Assembly: GCF_014651995.1 (NCBI RefSeq)
Contig: NZ_BMXY01000002.1
Location: forward strand, 1-64,000
Direction of reading: 5' to 3'
DNA: 64,000 nt
Origin: Cognatilysobacter xinjiangensis
Lineage (GTDB): Bacteria; Pseudomonadota; Gammaproteobacteria; Xanthomonadales; Xanthomonadaceae
Position numbers and translations under genes: made by a program. Shown one piece after another: positions 9,213 through 18,467 of this stretch (position 1 is its first letter; each line of letters begins with the position of its first letter). The notes beneath the pieces were generated by a model that did no database searches, was not told the origin of the DNA, and saw only the letters and a program-made list of their open reading frames with translations.

Positions 9213-10139
9213 TCAGGCGACGGCGCGCGCGCGCCGCAGCTTCTTGGCGAAGCGAGTCCACAGGCGTAGCGCATCAAGGCCGGGCCGGCCCGACCAATGC
9301 GGTGCGGCCGCGCGCTGCGACCACAGCGTCGTCAGCAAGGGCGCCGACGTGCCGCCGTCCAGTGCGCGCGACAGGTCGGCATGCAGGCGCGCGGCTACGT
9401 CGGCATCGCGAAAATCGCGTGCCGCATACGCCTGCGCCAGCGTGCCGCGCATCTTCAGCCAGTTCGCGCTCTCGCAGCGCTTGCCCATGCCCTTGTGCTT
9501 GTGACCCATCGGCGAATACGCATCGCAATGCCGACGGAACCGCACCAGCGGCTCGGGCACGTAGCGCACGCCGTTGCGCCCGGCCGCGCACAGCGCCAGC
9601 CACCAGTCGTGGTAGACGCCTTCCGGGAACGGACGGGCCTGTTCGAACAGCGAGCGCCGTACCAGGCTCGCGTGGCCCGACACCGAATTGCCGAACAGGA
9701 ATTCGACCGGCCGACGGCCTTCCAGCATCCGCATGTGGCCCGAAACCCGGCAGCCGAGGTCGCGCCCGTCGCCGTCCATGTAGCGGGAATCGCAGTAGGC
9801 GAGGTCGGCGTCGCCGATCGCCGCCAGCAGCGTGCGCAGCTTGCCCGGTTCGCAGTAGTCGTCCTGGTCGCAGGGCGCGATGAACTCGCCGCGGCAGAGC
9901 GACATCGCGCGCTCGAAACTCGCGGTGGGGCCCAGGTTGCGCGGATTGGCCGACCAGCTGACCCGCGGGTCGCGGGCGGCGTACTCGGCGAGGATGGCCG
10001 GCGTGTCGTCGCTCGAGCCGTCGTCCACGCAGACCAGCTCGAGGTCGACGCCTTCCTGCGCGAGCACGGAATCGATCTGCTCGCGCAGGTAGCGCGCGCC
10101 GTTGTACGTGCTCAAGGCAACGGAAATCCGTGGCGTCAT
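9213..10139 (-). CDS. family 2 glycosyltransferase
   Basis: A 308-residue GT2 protein: ISVALSTYNGARYLREQIDS opens the nucleotide-binding fold, followed by CVDDGSSDDT (acidic DD) and APCDQDDYC (QDD motif) typical of rhamnosyl-type GT2 enzymes. It resembles enzymes that build O-antigen or capsule side chains. It converges on the maeB-linked glycosyltransferase, with the two stops forming TGATCA (9210-9215). A TAGGAT -10-like hexamer (reverse strand, 10163-10168) lies 24 nt upstream of the ATG, sharing the intergenic region with the divergent aceE. Confidence 0.87.
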   Translation of the reverse strand: MTPRISVALSTYNGARYLREQIDSVLAQEGVDLELVCVDDGSSDDTPAILAEYAARDPRVSWSANPRNLGPTASFERAMSLCRGEFIAPCDQDDYCEPGKLRTLLAAIGDADLAYCDSRYMDGDGRDLGCRVSGHMRMLEGRRPVEFLFGNSVSGHASLVRRSLFEQARPFPEGVYHDWWLALCAAGRNGVRYVPEPLVRFRRHCDAYSPMGHKHKGMGKRCESANWLKMRGTLAQAYAARDFRDADVAARLHADLSRALDGGTSAPLLTTLWSQRAAAPHWSGRPGLDALRLWTRFAKKLRRARAVA

Positions 10140-10272
10140 GGCGGTCCCTGCGACTCGCCGCGATCCTAGCAGCCAGTGCCATCGGTTGGGTTACGGCCGC
10201 GTTGTTCAGACCCTACGCCACCGCATGCGGTTTCCGCCCACGGCCGCTGATCGGCAGGGAAGACCGGATTGC

Positions 10273-10278
10273 TAGAAT
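10273..10278 (+). promoter_or_regulatory. TAGAAT -10-like element upstream of aceE
   Basis: TAGAAT lies 48 nt before the aceE ATG in the 186-bp divergent intergenic region with the glycosyltransferase gene. The flanking GCTAGAATCGGG matches the pattern seen upstream of maeB and yaeQ here. No convincing -35 box or regulator site could be recognised by eye. Confidence 0.4.
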
Positions 10279-10325
10279 CGGGCCTTCCCCTGCACACAAA
10301 TCAGCGGCCAAGGGGCCGTAGACGG

Positions 10326-13028
10326 ATGACCGGCAATCTTTCCAGCGCCATCAACGACATGTTGCACAACGACCCGGACCCGGCCGAGACCCGCGAGTGG
10401 CTCGAGTCGATCTCCGCGGTCATCGACCGTGAAGGCCCCGACCGCGCGCACCAGCTGCTGCAGGGGATGGTCGAGGTCACCCGCCGCGCCGGCGCGCACC
10501 TGCCGTTCAGCCCCACCACCGAGTACGTCAACACCATCCCGCCGCACCTGGAGGCCAAGAGCCCCGGCGATGCCGCGATGGAATGGCGCATCCGCTCGAT
10601 CCTGCGCTGGAACGCGATGGCGATGGTCGTTCGCGCCAACCGCAAGCCGGGCGACCTTGGCGGCCACATCGCCTCGTTCGCGTCGAGCGCCACGCTCTAC
10701 GACGTCGGCTTCAACCATTTCTGGCGCGGTCCCGAGGGCGACCACCCCGGCGACATGATCGGCTACCAGGGCCACAGCTCGCCGGGCATCTACGCGCGCA
10801 GCTTCCTCGAAGGCCGCATCAGCGAGGACCAGCTCGACAACTTCCGCATGGAAGTCGACGGCCGCGGCATCAGCTCGTACCCGCATCCCTGGCTGATGCC
10901 CGACTACTGGCAGCTGCCCACCGTCTCGATGGGCCTCGGCCCGCTTGCGGCCATCTACCAGGCGCGCAACTGGAAGTACCTCGAAGGCCGCGGCCTGATG
11001 CCGAAGTCCGACCGCAAGGTCTGGTGCTTCCTGGGCGACGGCGAGACCGACGAGCCCGAGAGCCTGGGCGCGCTGTCGGTCGCCGGCCGCGAAGGCCTCG
11101 ACAACCTCGTCTTCGTCGTCAACTGCAACCTGCAGCGCCTCGACGGCCCGGTGCGTGGCAACGGCAAGATCATCCAGGAGCTGGAAGGCAACTTCCGCGG
11201 CGCCGGCTGGAACGTGATCAAACTCGTGTGGGGCAGCTACTGGGATCCGCTCCTGGCGCGCGACACCAGCGGCAAGCTGCGCCAGCTGATGATGGAAACC
11301 GTCGACGGCGAGTACCAGAACTGCAAGGCCTTCGGCGGCAAGTACACGCGCGACAACTTCTTCGCCAAGTACCCGGAGACCGCGCAGCTGGTCGCTTCGC
11401 TCTCCGACGACGACATCTGGCGCCTGAACCGCGGTGGCCACGACCCGCACAAGGTCTACGCCGCCTACCACCAGGCGGTGAACACCAAGGGCATGCCCAC
11501 GGTCATCCTCGCCAAGACGGTGAAGGGCTACGGCATGGGCGCGGCGGGCGAGGCGCTCAACCCCACGCACCAGACCAAGAAGCTCGACGACGAGGCCGTG
11601 CGCGCCTACCGCGACCGCTTCCAGGTGCCGGTGAGCGACAAGCAGCTCGCCGAAGGCACCGTGCCGTTCTATCACCCGGGCAAGGACTCGCCGGAAGTCG
11701 AGTACATGATCGAGCGCCGTCGCGCGCTCGGCGGCTTCCTGCCGCAGCGTCGCCGCAAGGCCACGCAGCCGCTCGCCGCGCCGAAGCTCGAAGTCTTCGA
11801 CCGCCTGCTCAAGAGCACCGGCGAGCGCGAGATCAGCACCACCATGTCATTCGTGCAGGCGCTCAACATCATCCTGCGCGACAAGCAGGTCGGCCCGCGC
11901 TGCGTGCCGATCGTGGCCGACGAAGCCCGCACCTTCGGCATGGAAGGCCTGTTCCGCCAGCTCGGCATCTATTCGCCGCAGGGCCAGAAGTACAAGCCGG
12001 TCGACCGCGACCAGCTCATGTACTACCGCGAGGACGCCGCCGGCCAGGTGCTGGAGGAAGGCATCACCGAAGCCGGCGCGTTCGCCAGCTGGATGGCCGC
12101 GGCCACCAGCTACTCGACGAACGACCTGCAGATGCTGCCGTTCTACATCTACTACTCGATGTTCGGCTTCCAGCGCATCGGCGACGCCGCCTGGCAGGCG
12201 GCCGACATGCGCGCGCGCGGCTTCCTGCTCGGCGCCACCGCCGGCCGCACCACGCTCAACGGCGAAGGCCTGCAGCACGAGGACGGCCATTCGCACCTGC
12301 TCGCCAGCGCCATCCCGAACTGCCGCAGCTACGACCCCACCTTCGGCTACGAAGTGGCGGTGATCCTGCAGCACGGCATGCAGCGCATGCTCAACGAGCA
12401 GCAGGACGAGTACTACTACATCACCCTGATGAACGAGAACTACGCCCACCCGGACATGCCGGAAGGCGCGGCCGACGGCATCATCAAGGGCATGTACCTG
12501 CTGCAGGGCGGCGCCAAGCCCAAGAAGGGCGAACTGCGCGTGCAGCTGATGGGCTCGGGCACGATCCTGCGCGAGGTCATCGCGGCCGCCGAGCTGCTCG
12601 ACAAGGACTTCGGCGTGACGGCGGACATCTGGTCCTGCCCGAGCTTCAACGAGCTCGCCCGCGACGGCGCCGACGCCGAACGCTGGAACCGCCTGCACCC
12701 CGAGGACGAGCAGCGCCTGCCGTACATCACGCAGCTGCTGCAGGGCCGCCAGGGCCCGGCCATCGCCGCCACCGACTACGTGCGCGCCTTCGCCAACCAG
12801 GTCCGCGAGTACGTGCCGATGCGGTACACCGTGCTCGGCACCGACGGCTTCGGCCGCTCGGACACTCGCGCGAACCTGCGCCGCTTCTTCGAGGTCGACC
12901 GCTTCCACATCGCGCACGCGGCCATCGCGGCGCTGGCGGCGGAGGGGAAGATGACCGGCAAGGACGTGGCGAGGGCGATCAAGCAGTACAGGCTGGATGT
13001 CGACAAGCCGAATCCGATTTCCGTTTGA
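10326..13028 (+). CDS. aceE: pyruvate dehydrogenase E1 component, homodimeric type
   Basis: A 900-residue thiamine-diphosphate enzyme that decarboxylates pyruvate and acetylates the lipoyl domain of E2. The ThDP motif begins at GDGETDEPES and ends in NCNLQRLDG. Other conserved stretches are HGHSSPG-like GYQGHSSPGIYARSF, TVKGYGMG and the C-terminal transketolase-like half with LMNENYAHPDMPEG. Length agrees with E. coli AceE (887 residues). The ATG at 10326 is chosen over 10269 because the latter adds 19 residues without similarity and starts before the TAGAAT element. No aceF or lpd follows; a terminator and then a restriction island do. Confidence 0.97.
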   Translation: MTGNLSSAINDMLHNDPDPAETREWLESISAVIDREGPDRAHQLLQGMVEVTRRAGAHLPFSPTTEYVNTIPPHLEAKSPGDAAMEWRIRSILRWNAMAMVVRANRKPGDLGGHIASFASSATLYDVGFNHFWRGPEGDHPGDMIGYQGHSSPGIYARSFLEGRISEDQLDNFRMEVDGRGISSYPHPWLMPDYWQLPTVSMGLGPLAAIYQARNWKYLEGRGLMPKSDRKVWCFLGDGETDEPESLGALSVAGREGLDNLVFVVNCNLQRLDGPVRGNGKIIQELEGNFRGAGWNVIKLVWGSYWDPLLARDTSGKLRQLMMETVDGEYQNCKAFGGKYTRDNFFAKYPETAQLVASLSDDDIWRLNRGGHDPHKVYAAYHQAVNTKGMPTVILAKTVKGYGMGAAGEALNPTHQTKKLDDEAVRAYRDRFQVPVSDKQLAEGTVPFYHPGKDSPEVEYMIERRRALGGFLPQRRRKATQPLAAPKLEVFDRLLKSTGEREISTTMSFVQALNIILRDKQVGPRCVPIVADEARTFGMEGLFRQLGIYSPQGQKYKPVDRDQLMYYREDAAGQVLEEGITEAGAFASWMAAATSYSTNDLQMLPFYIYYSMFGFQRIGDAAWQAADMRARGFLLGATAGRTTLNGEGLQHEDGHSHLLASAIPNCRSYDPTFGYEVAVILQHGMQRMLNEQQDEYYYITLMNENYAHPDMPEGAADGIIKGMYLLQGGAKPKKGELRVQLMGSGTILREVIAAAELLDKDFGVTADIWSCPSFNELARDGADAERWNRLHPEDEQRLPYITQLLQGRQGPAIAATDYVRAFANQVREYVPMRYTVLGTDGFGRSDTRANLRRFFEVDRFHIAHAAIAALAAEGKMTGKDVARAIKQYRLDVDKPNPISV

Positions 13029-13042
13029 GGTGGGCGTGGCTG

Positions 13043-13075
13043 AAGAAGGGCGGCTGATGTCGCCCTTCTTGTTCT
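13043..13075 (+). terminator. rho-independent terminator after aceE
   Basis: A perfect 10-bp stem (AAGAAGGGCG / CGCCCTTCTT, loop 13053-13060) is followed by GTTCT and begins 14 nt after the aceE stop. It separates aceE from the restriction-modification operon and may mark the left boundary of the accessory region. Confidence 0.85.
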
Positions 13076-13156
13076 GCGCAGCAGAAACCAGCCGTAAGCT
13101 GTCCTGCCAGGCCTCGACTCACCGCCACCCGCCTGCGATCGCCACAGGGGTATGCC

Positions 13157-16100
13157 ATGCGCGTCAGGGAAGCCACCATCGAGCAGGAGCTGATCGAAAA
13201 GCTCGGCGAACTCAAGTACACCCAGCGCCCGGACATCCGTGACCGCGCCGCGCTGGAGGCCAATTTCCGCCAGCACTTCCAGGCCTTGAACCGGGTCACC
13301 CTGACCGACGCCGAGTTCGCCCGCCTTCTGGACGAAATCGTCACCCCCGACGTCTTCGCCGCCGCGCATACCCTGCGCCACCGCAACGCCTTCATCCGCG
13401 ATGACGGCACGCCGCTCAACTACACGCTGGTCAACATCACCGACTGGTGCAAAAACACCTTCGAGGTCGCCAGCCAGCTGCGCATCAATACCGACTACAG
13501 CCATCACCGCTTCGACGTGGTGCTGCTGATCAACGGCGTGCCCGTGGTGCAGATCGAGCTGAAGACCCTCGGCATCAACCCGCGCCGCGCGATGGAGCAG
13601 ATCGTCCAGTACAAGGCCGACGCGGGGAGTGGTTACGCGCGCACGCTGCTGTGCTTCATCCAGCTGTTCATCGTCAGCAACCGCGACCAGACCTACTACT
13701 TCGCCAACAACAATGCCCGCCACTTCGCCTTCGACGCGAAGGAGCAGTTCCTGCCGGTGTACGAATACGCCGCGCCGGACAACCGCAAGATCACCGGGCT
13801 GGACGCCTTTGCCAACGCGTTCCTGGCCAAGTGCACGCTGGGTCAGATGATCAGCAAGTACATGGTGCTGGTGCAGGGCGAGCAGAAGCTCTTGATGATG
13901 CGGCCGTACCAGATCTACGCGGTGAAGAACATCGTCGAGTGCATCGACCGCAACCTCGGCAACGGCTACGTCTGGCACACCACCGGTTCGGGCAAGACGC
14001 TGACCAGCTTCAAGGCGTCCACGCTGCTCAAGCACAACCCGGACATCGCCAAGTGCCTGTTCGTGGTGGACCGCAAGGACCTGGACCGGCAGACCCGCGA
14101 GGAGTTCAACCGCTTCCAGCCCGGCTGCGTGGAGGAAAACACCAACACCGGCGCGCTTGTGCGGCGCCTGCTGAGCGAGGATGCCGCCGACAAGGTGATC
14201 GTCTGCACCATCCAGAAACTCGGCCTGGCGCTGGACGAATCCAGCACCCGCAACCGCGGCCGAGAGAAGCGCGGGCTGGCCAGCCACGCCGAACAGCTCG
14301 CCGCGCTGCGCGAGAAGCGCATCGTCTTCATCTTCGACGAATGCCACCGCAGCCAGTTCGGCGACAACCACCAGGCTATCCGCGAGTTCTTCCCCAGGGC
14401 CCAGCTGTTCGGCTTCACCGGCACGCCCATCTTCGAGGCCAACGCTACCTACAAGCGCATCGAGGGCGAGGAACAGACCCTCAAGACCACCGAAGACCTG
14501 TTCCAGCAGCCGCTGCACGAATACACCATCACCCACGCCATCGAGGACCGGAACGTCCTGCGCTTCCACGTGGACTACTTCAAGCCGGACGGCAGGAACC
14601 CGCCGAAACAGGGCGAGCCGCTGGCCAAGCGCGCGGTGGTCGAGGCCATCCTGGCCCGCCACGACACCGCCACCGCGAATCGCAGGTTCAATGCCATCCT
14701 CGCCACGGCCAGCATCAACGACGCCATCGAATACCACGCGCTGTTCCACGCCGTGCAGGCCGAAAAAGCCGCCGCCGATCCGGACTACCGGCCGCTCGCC
14801 GTCGCTGCGGTGTTCTCCCCGCCTGCCGACGTCAGCGCCGACGTACGCCAGCTGCAGGAAGACCTGCCCACCGAGCTGGAAGACAACAGGAAAGACCCGG
14901 AAGGCAAGAAGGCCGCGCTCACCGCCATCATCGCCGCCTACAACACGCGCTTCGGCACCCATCACAAGATCGGCGAGTTCGACGCCTACTACCAGGATGT
15001 GCAACAGCGCATCAAGCTGCAGCAGTTCGCCAATGCCGACCTGCCGGGCAAGGGCGCGGAAAAGCTCGACATCGTGATCGTCGTCGACATGCTGCTCACC
15101 GGCTTCGACAGCAAGTACCTCAACACCCTGTACGTGGACAAGAACCTCAAGCACCACGGCCTGATCCAGGCGTTCAGCCGCACCAACCGCGTGCTCAACG
15201 ACAGCAAGCCCTACGGAAACATCCTCGACTTCCGCGGCCAGCAGAAGGCGGTGGACGACGCCATCGCCCTGTTCTCCGGGGTCAAGGCCGAGCAGGCGCG
15301 CACCATCTGGCTGGTCGACCCGGCGCCGGTGGTGATCGAGAAACTGAAGGACGCCCGCGACAGGCTCGCCACCTTCCTGCAGTCGCAGGGGCTGACCGGC
15401 GAACCCGACGACATCGCCAACCTTCGCGGCGATGCCGCCCGCGCCGGCTTCGTCGAGCACTTCAAGCAGGTGCAGAAGCTCAAGGTGCAGCTGGACCAGT
15501 ACACCGACCTCACGCCCGAGCAGGCGCAGCAGATCGAACAGGTGCTGCCCTCCGACGAGCACATCGCCTTCCGTGGTGCGTATCTGGAAACCGCGCAGCG
15601 CCTGCGCGCCCGCCAGGGCAAGGACGAGGACGCGTCGGCGGGGGAGAGCGCGGCCGACCAGCTCGACTTCGAGTTCGTGCTGTTCGCCTCCAGCACCATC
15701 GACTACGACTACATCATGAAGCTGGCCGCCGACATCTCCATGCAGCCGGCCGGCAAGGCCAGCATGAGCCGCGAGGCGCTGGCCGGCCTGATCGCCGGCG
15801 ACGCCAAGTTCATCGACGAGCGCGAGGACATCACCGAATACGTGCGCGGCCTGAAGGCCGGCGCGGGCCTGGACGAGGCCGCCATCCGCGCCGGCTTTGA
15901 GGCCTTCAAGAAGGAAAAGGCCGCGCACGAACTGGCGGCGCTGTCGAAGCGCCACGGTGTCGCGGTGCCCGCGCTCACCGCCTTCGTCGAGGCCGTGCTG
16001 GCCCGCCGCATCTTCGATGGCGAGGCGCTGACCGAACTGCTCGCGCCGCTGGCGCTGGGCTGGAAGGCGCGCGCACAGAAGGAAGGCGAGCTGATGGCCG

Positions 16101-16177
16101 AACTGGCGCCGCTGCTGCGCAAGCGCGCCGGCGGGCGCGAGATCGCGGGGCTCAAGGCCTATGAGGATGCGCGGTGA
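13157..16177 (+). CDS. hsdR: type I restriction enzyme, R subunit
   Basis: A 1006-residue DNA translocase and endonuclease. The N-terminal nuclease has D120, then E134-x-K136, then Q148-x3-Y152, the D-ExK-QxxxY arrangement of HsdR. The superfamily 2 motor follows: Walker A TGSGKT near residue 277, the DEAD-box-like DECH near 393, and motif III FTGTP. The C-terminal part should bind the HsdM/HsdS core. It heads the operon hsdR-hsdS-rhuM-ATPase-hsdM. All nuclease and motor motifs look intact, so the enzyme is likely active if the partners are. Confidence 0.96.
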   Translation: MRVREATIEQELIEKLGELKYTQRPDIRDRAALEANFRQHFQALNRVTLTDAEFARLLDEIVTPDVFAAAHTLRHRNAFIRDDGTPLNYTLVNITDWCKNTFEVASQLRINTDYSHHRFDVVLLINGVPVVQIELKTLGINPRRAMEQIVQYKADAGSGYARTLLCFIQLFIVSNRDQTYYFANNNARHFAFDAKEQFLPVYEYAAPDNRKITGLDAFANAFLAKCTLGQMISKYMVLVQGEQKLLMMRPYQIYAVKNIVECIDRNLGNGYVWHTTGSGKTLTSFKASTLLKHNPDIAKCLFVVDRKDLDRQTREEFNRFQPGCVEENTNTGALVRRLLSEDAADKVIVCTIQKLGLALDESSTRNRGREKRGLASHAEQLAALREKRIVFIFDECHRSQFGDNHQAIREFFPRAQLFGFTGTPIFEANATYKRIEGEEQTLKTTEDLFQQPLHEYTITHAIEDRNVLRFHVDYFKPDGRNPPKQGEPLAKRAVVEAILARHDTATANRRFNAILATASINDAIEYHALFHAVQAEKAAADPDYRPLAVAAVFSPPADVSADVRQLQEDLPTELEDNRKDPEGKKAALTAIIAAYNTRFGTHHKIGEFDAYYQDVQQRIKLQQFANADLPGKGAEKLDIVIVVDMLLTGFDSKYLNTLYVDKNLKHHGLIQAFSRTNRVLNDSKPYGNILDFRGQQKAVDDAIALFSGVKAEQARTIWLVDPAPVVIEKLKDARDRLATFLQSQGLTGEPDDIANLRGDAARAGFVEHFKQVQKLKVQLDQYTDLTPEQAQQIEQVLPSDEHIAFRGAYLETAQRLRARQGKDEDASAGESAADQLDFEFVLFASSTIDYDYIMKLAADISMQPAGKASMSREALAGLIAGDAKFIDEREDITEYVRGLKAGAGLDEAAIRAGFEAFKKEKAAHELAALSKRHGVAVPALTAFVEAVLARRIFDGEALTELLAPLALGWKARAQKEGELMAELAPLLRKRAGGREIAGLKAYEDAR

Positions 16178-17460
16178 TGGCGAAGCAGGGTGCGAAGACG
16201 GCGACGCCGAGGCTGCGGTTTCCGGAGTTTCGGAAATCCGCGCCATGGCCAGAGACCGACTTGGGGGCTGTGCTGTTTGAGCACGGCACAAAAGACGACG
16301 GCGCGAGCGAGGTTCACTCCGTTTCAGTTCACAAGGGAGTCGTGAATCAGATGGAGCATCTGGGGCGCAGCTTTGCTGCAGCTGATCGCTCAAAATACAA
16401 CTTGGTCAAGCCGTACGATGTTGTCTATACAAAAAGCCCCACGGGTGACTTTCCGTTCGGAATCGTCAAGCAGAGCCGGTTGCCTATTAACGCGATCGTC
16501 TCCCCACTCTACGGAGTGTTCTCACCGAGCAATCGATACGTCGGGTACTTGCTCGATGCGTACTTTGAATCTCCCAATCGCACGAATCTTTACTTGGCGC
16601 CGGTCACTCAGAAGGGCGCGAAGAACACGATCCAGATCTCCAATGACGGCTTCTTGTCGAAAGGTATTTTTTTACCTGAGCAGGAAGGCGAACAACAAAA
16701 AATCGCCGACTGTCTGACGTCGTTGGACGAGGTGATTGCCGCGCAGGGGCGCAAGGTGGAGGCGTTGAAGGCCCACAAGCGCGGCCTGATGCAGCAGCTC
16801 TTCCCCCGCGAAGGCGAAACCCGCCCCCGCCTCCGCTTCTCCGAGTTCCGCGATGCACCGAAGTGGTCGCTCGGCAAAGCGAGCGACATCGTTGAAGTCA
16901 TACAGGGCTACGGATTTCCAGAGCGTTTGCAAGGCAACGCGACGGGAGAATTTCCGTTCTACAAGGTGAGCGACATTTCTGCGTGTGTGGATGCTGGCGG
17001 CGTCCTGCTAACCGACGCGAACAATCACATCGAGGCCGACGTGCTGGCCGAGCTTCGGGCCAAGCCGATGCCGGTGGGAGCAACGGTGTTTGCAAAAATC
17101 GGCGAGGCCATCCGTTCCAACAAGCGCGCGATGACGGCTCGGCCCTCCCTAGTGGACAACAATGCTGCCGGCGTCAAAGGGATTGATGATCGTGCAGACG
17201 ACCGCTTTGTGTACTACCTCTGGTCCCAGGTGTCCCTGATCGAGTACGCCGGTGGCGTCGTCCCGGCGGTCAACAAGTCGGCCATCGAGCAGATTCCAGT
17301 GTGCTATCCGAAGAAGGACGAACAACAACGCATTGCCGACTGCCTCGCCTCCCTCGACACCCGCATCGCGGCCGAAGCCGCCCGCCTCGCCGCCCTCAAG
17401 ACCCACAAGCAGGGCCTGATGCAGCAGCTGTTCCCCGCGCCCGAGGCTACGGGCGCATGA
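16177..17460 (+). CDS. hsdS: type I restriction enzyme, specificity subunit
   Basis: A 427-residue DNA-recognition subunit with two target recognition domains, each followed by a conserved helical repeat: EQQKIADCLTSLDEVIA near residue 170 and EQQRIADCLASLDTRIA near residue 382, both leading into HK-GLMQQLFP. The repeats make the coiled-coil spacer between half-sites. The first recognition domain (about 16,230-16,680) is clearly richer in A/T than its surroundings, as expected for exchanged domains. The ATG at 16177 overlaps the hsdR stop; an in-frame GTG three bases earlier is an alternative. The recognition sequence cannot be predicted. Confidence 0.94.
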   Translation: MAKQGAKTATPRLRFPEFRKSAPWPETDLGAVLFEHGTKDDGASEVHSVSVHKGVVNQMEHLGRSFAAADRSKYNLVKPYDVVYTKSPTGDFPFGIVKQSRLPINAIVSPLYGVFSPSNRYVGYLLDAYFESPNRTNLYLAPVTQKGAKNTIQISNDGFLSKGIFLPEQEGEQQKIADCLTSLDEVIAAQGRKVEALKAHKRGLMQQLFPREGETRPRLRFSEFRDAPKWSLGKASDIVEVIQGYGFPERLQGNATGEFPFYKVSDISACVDAGGVLLTDANNHIEADVLAELRAKPMPVGATVFAKIGEAIRSNKRAMTARPSLVDNNAAGVKGIDDRADDRFVYYLWSQVSLIEYAGGVVPAVNKSAIEQIPVCYPKKDEQQRIADCLASLDTRIAAEAARLAALKTHKQGLMQQLFPAPEATGA

Positions 17461-18467
17461 CCGGCCTGATCCTCTACACCACCGAGGACGGCGCCAGCCG
17501 CATCCAGCTGCGCGCCGATGGCCAGACCGTGTGGCTGACGCAGGCGGAGATGGCGGAGCTGTTCGACGTCACCGCCGAGAACATCCGCCAGCATCTGAAA
17601 AACGTGTTCTCGGACAAGGAGTTGGAACCTGAACGAACATCCAAGGATTCCTTGGTAGTTCAACCGGAGGGCGGGCGCGACGTGCGCCGGCCGGTCACCC
17701 TCTACAACCTCGACGCCATCCTCGCCGTCGGCTACCGCGTGCGCTCTCCGCGCGGTGTGCAGTTCCGCCGCTGGGCCACGACCGCGCTGAAGGAATACCT
17801 CGTCAAGGGCTTCGTCATGGACGACGAACGCCTGAAGAATCCGGACGGCCGCCCGGACCACTTCGACGAAATGCTGGCGCGCATCCGCGACATCCGCGCG
17901 TCGGAAAAGCGGTTCTACCAGAAGGTGCGCGACCTGTTCGCGCTGAGCGTGGACTACGACAAGACCGACCGCGCCACCCAGACGTTCTTCGCCACGGTGC
18001 AGAACCTGTTGTTGTACGCGGTCACCGGCCACACCGCCGCCGAATTGATTCTCGCCCGCGCCAATCCGTCTGATCCGCATTTCGGCCTGCGCAGTTGGAG
18101 TGGCGGCCGCGTGCGCAAGCACGACATCGTGGTGGCCAAGAACTACCTCACCATCGATGAGATCGACACCCTCAACCGGCTGGTGGTGATCTTCCTGGAA
18201 ACTGCCGAACTACGGGCCAAGCGCCGGCAGGATATCCCCATGCGCTTCTGGATGGAGAACGTGGGCCAGATCATCGCCAGCAATGGCTTCGCGCTGCTGG
18301 AAGGCGCCGGCACCGTCAGCCGCGAACAGATGGAAGCGGGCACCGACGCGCGCTGGCTTGGCTTCGACGAACAGCGAAAGAAGGAGGAAGCGCGCGCTGC
18401 CGATGCGGCCGACGAGGCCGAACTGGCCGCGCTCGAAGGCCGAATCAAACGGCGCAGGAAGCCATGA
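17457..18467 (+). CDS. RhuM family protein
   Basis: A 336-residue protein. The N-terminal region (residues 20-90) has a helix-turn-helix-like stretch, VWLTQAEMAELFDVTAENIRQHL, and YNLDAILAVGYRVRSPRGVQFRRW, typical of the RhuM family first noted in a Salmonella pathogenicity island. The middle contains RVRKHDIVVAKNYLTIDEID and the C-terminus is a charged helix rich in Glu and Ala. RhuM-type genes often lie inside type I restriction loci, but no biochemical function is established. The ATG overlaps the hsdS stop by 4 nt and its own stop overlaps the ATPase gene by 4 nt, so it belongs to the operon. Confidence 0.85.
   Translation: MTGLILYTTEDGASRIQLRADGQTVWLTQAEMAELFDVTAENIRQHLKNVFSDKELEPERTSKDSLVVQPEGGRDVRRPVTLYNLDAILAVGYRVRSPRGVQFRRWATTALKEYLVKGFVMDDERLKNPDGRPDHFDEMLARIRDIRASEKRFYQKVRDLFALSVDYDKTDRATQTFFATVQNLLLYAVTGHTAAELILARANPSDPHFGLRSWSGGRVRKHDIVVAKNYLTIDEIDTLNRLVVIFLETAELRAKRRQDIPMRFWMENVGQIIASNGFALLEGAGTVSREQMEAGTDARWLGFDEQRKKEEARAADAADEAELAALEGRIKRRRKP

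Noticed and set aside
12776-16393. 1205-codon open frame on the minus strand across aceE and hsdR
   Set aside because: A shadow of GC-rich genes on the other strand; its translation is rich in Val, Gly, Arg, Ala and His without domains, while hsdR on the plus strand has all motifs.
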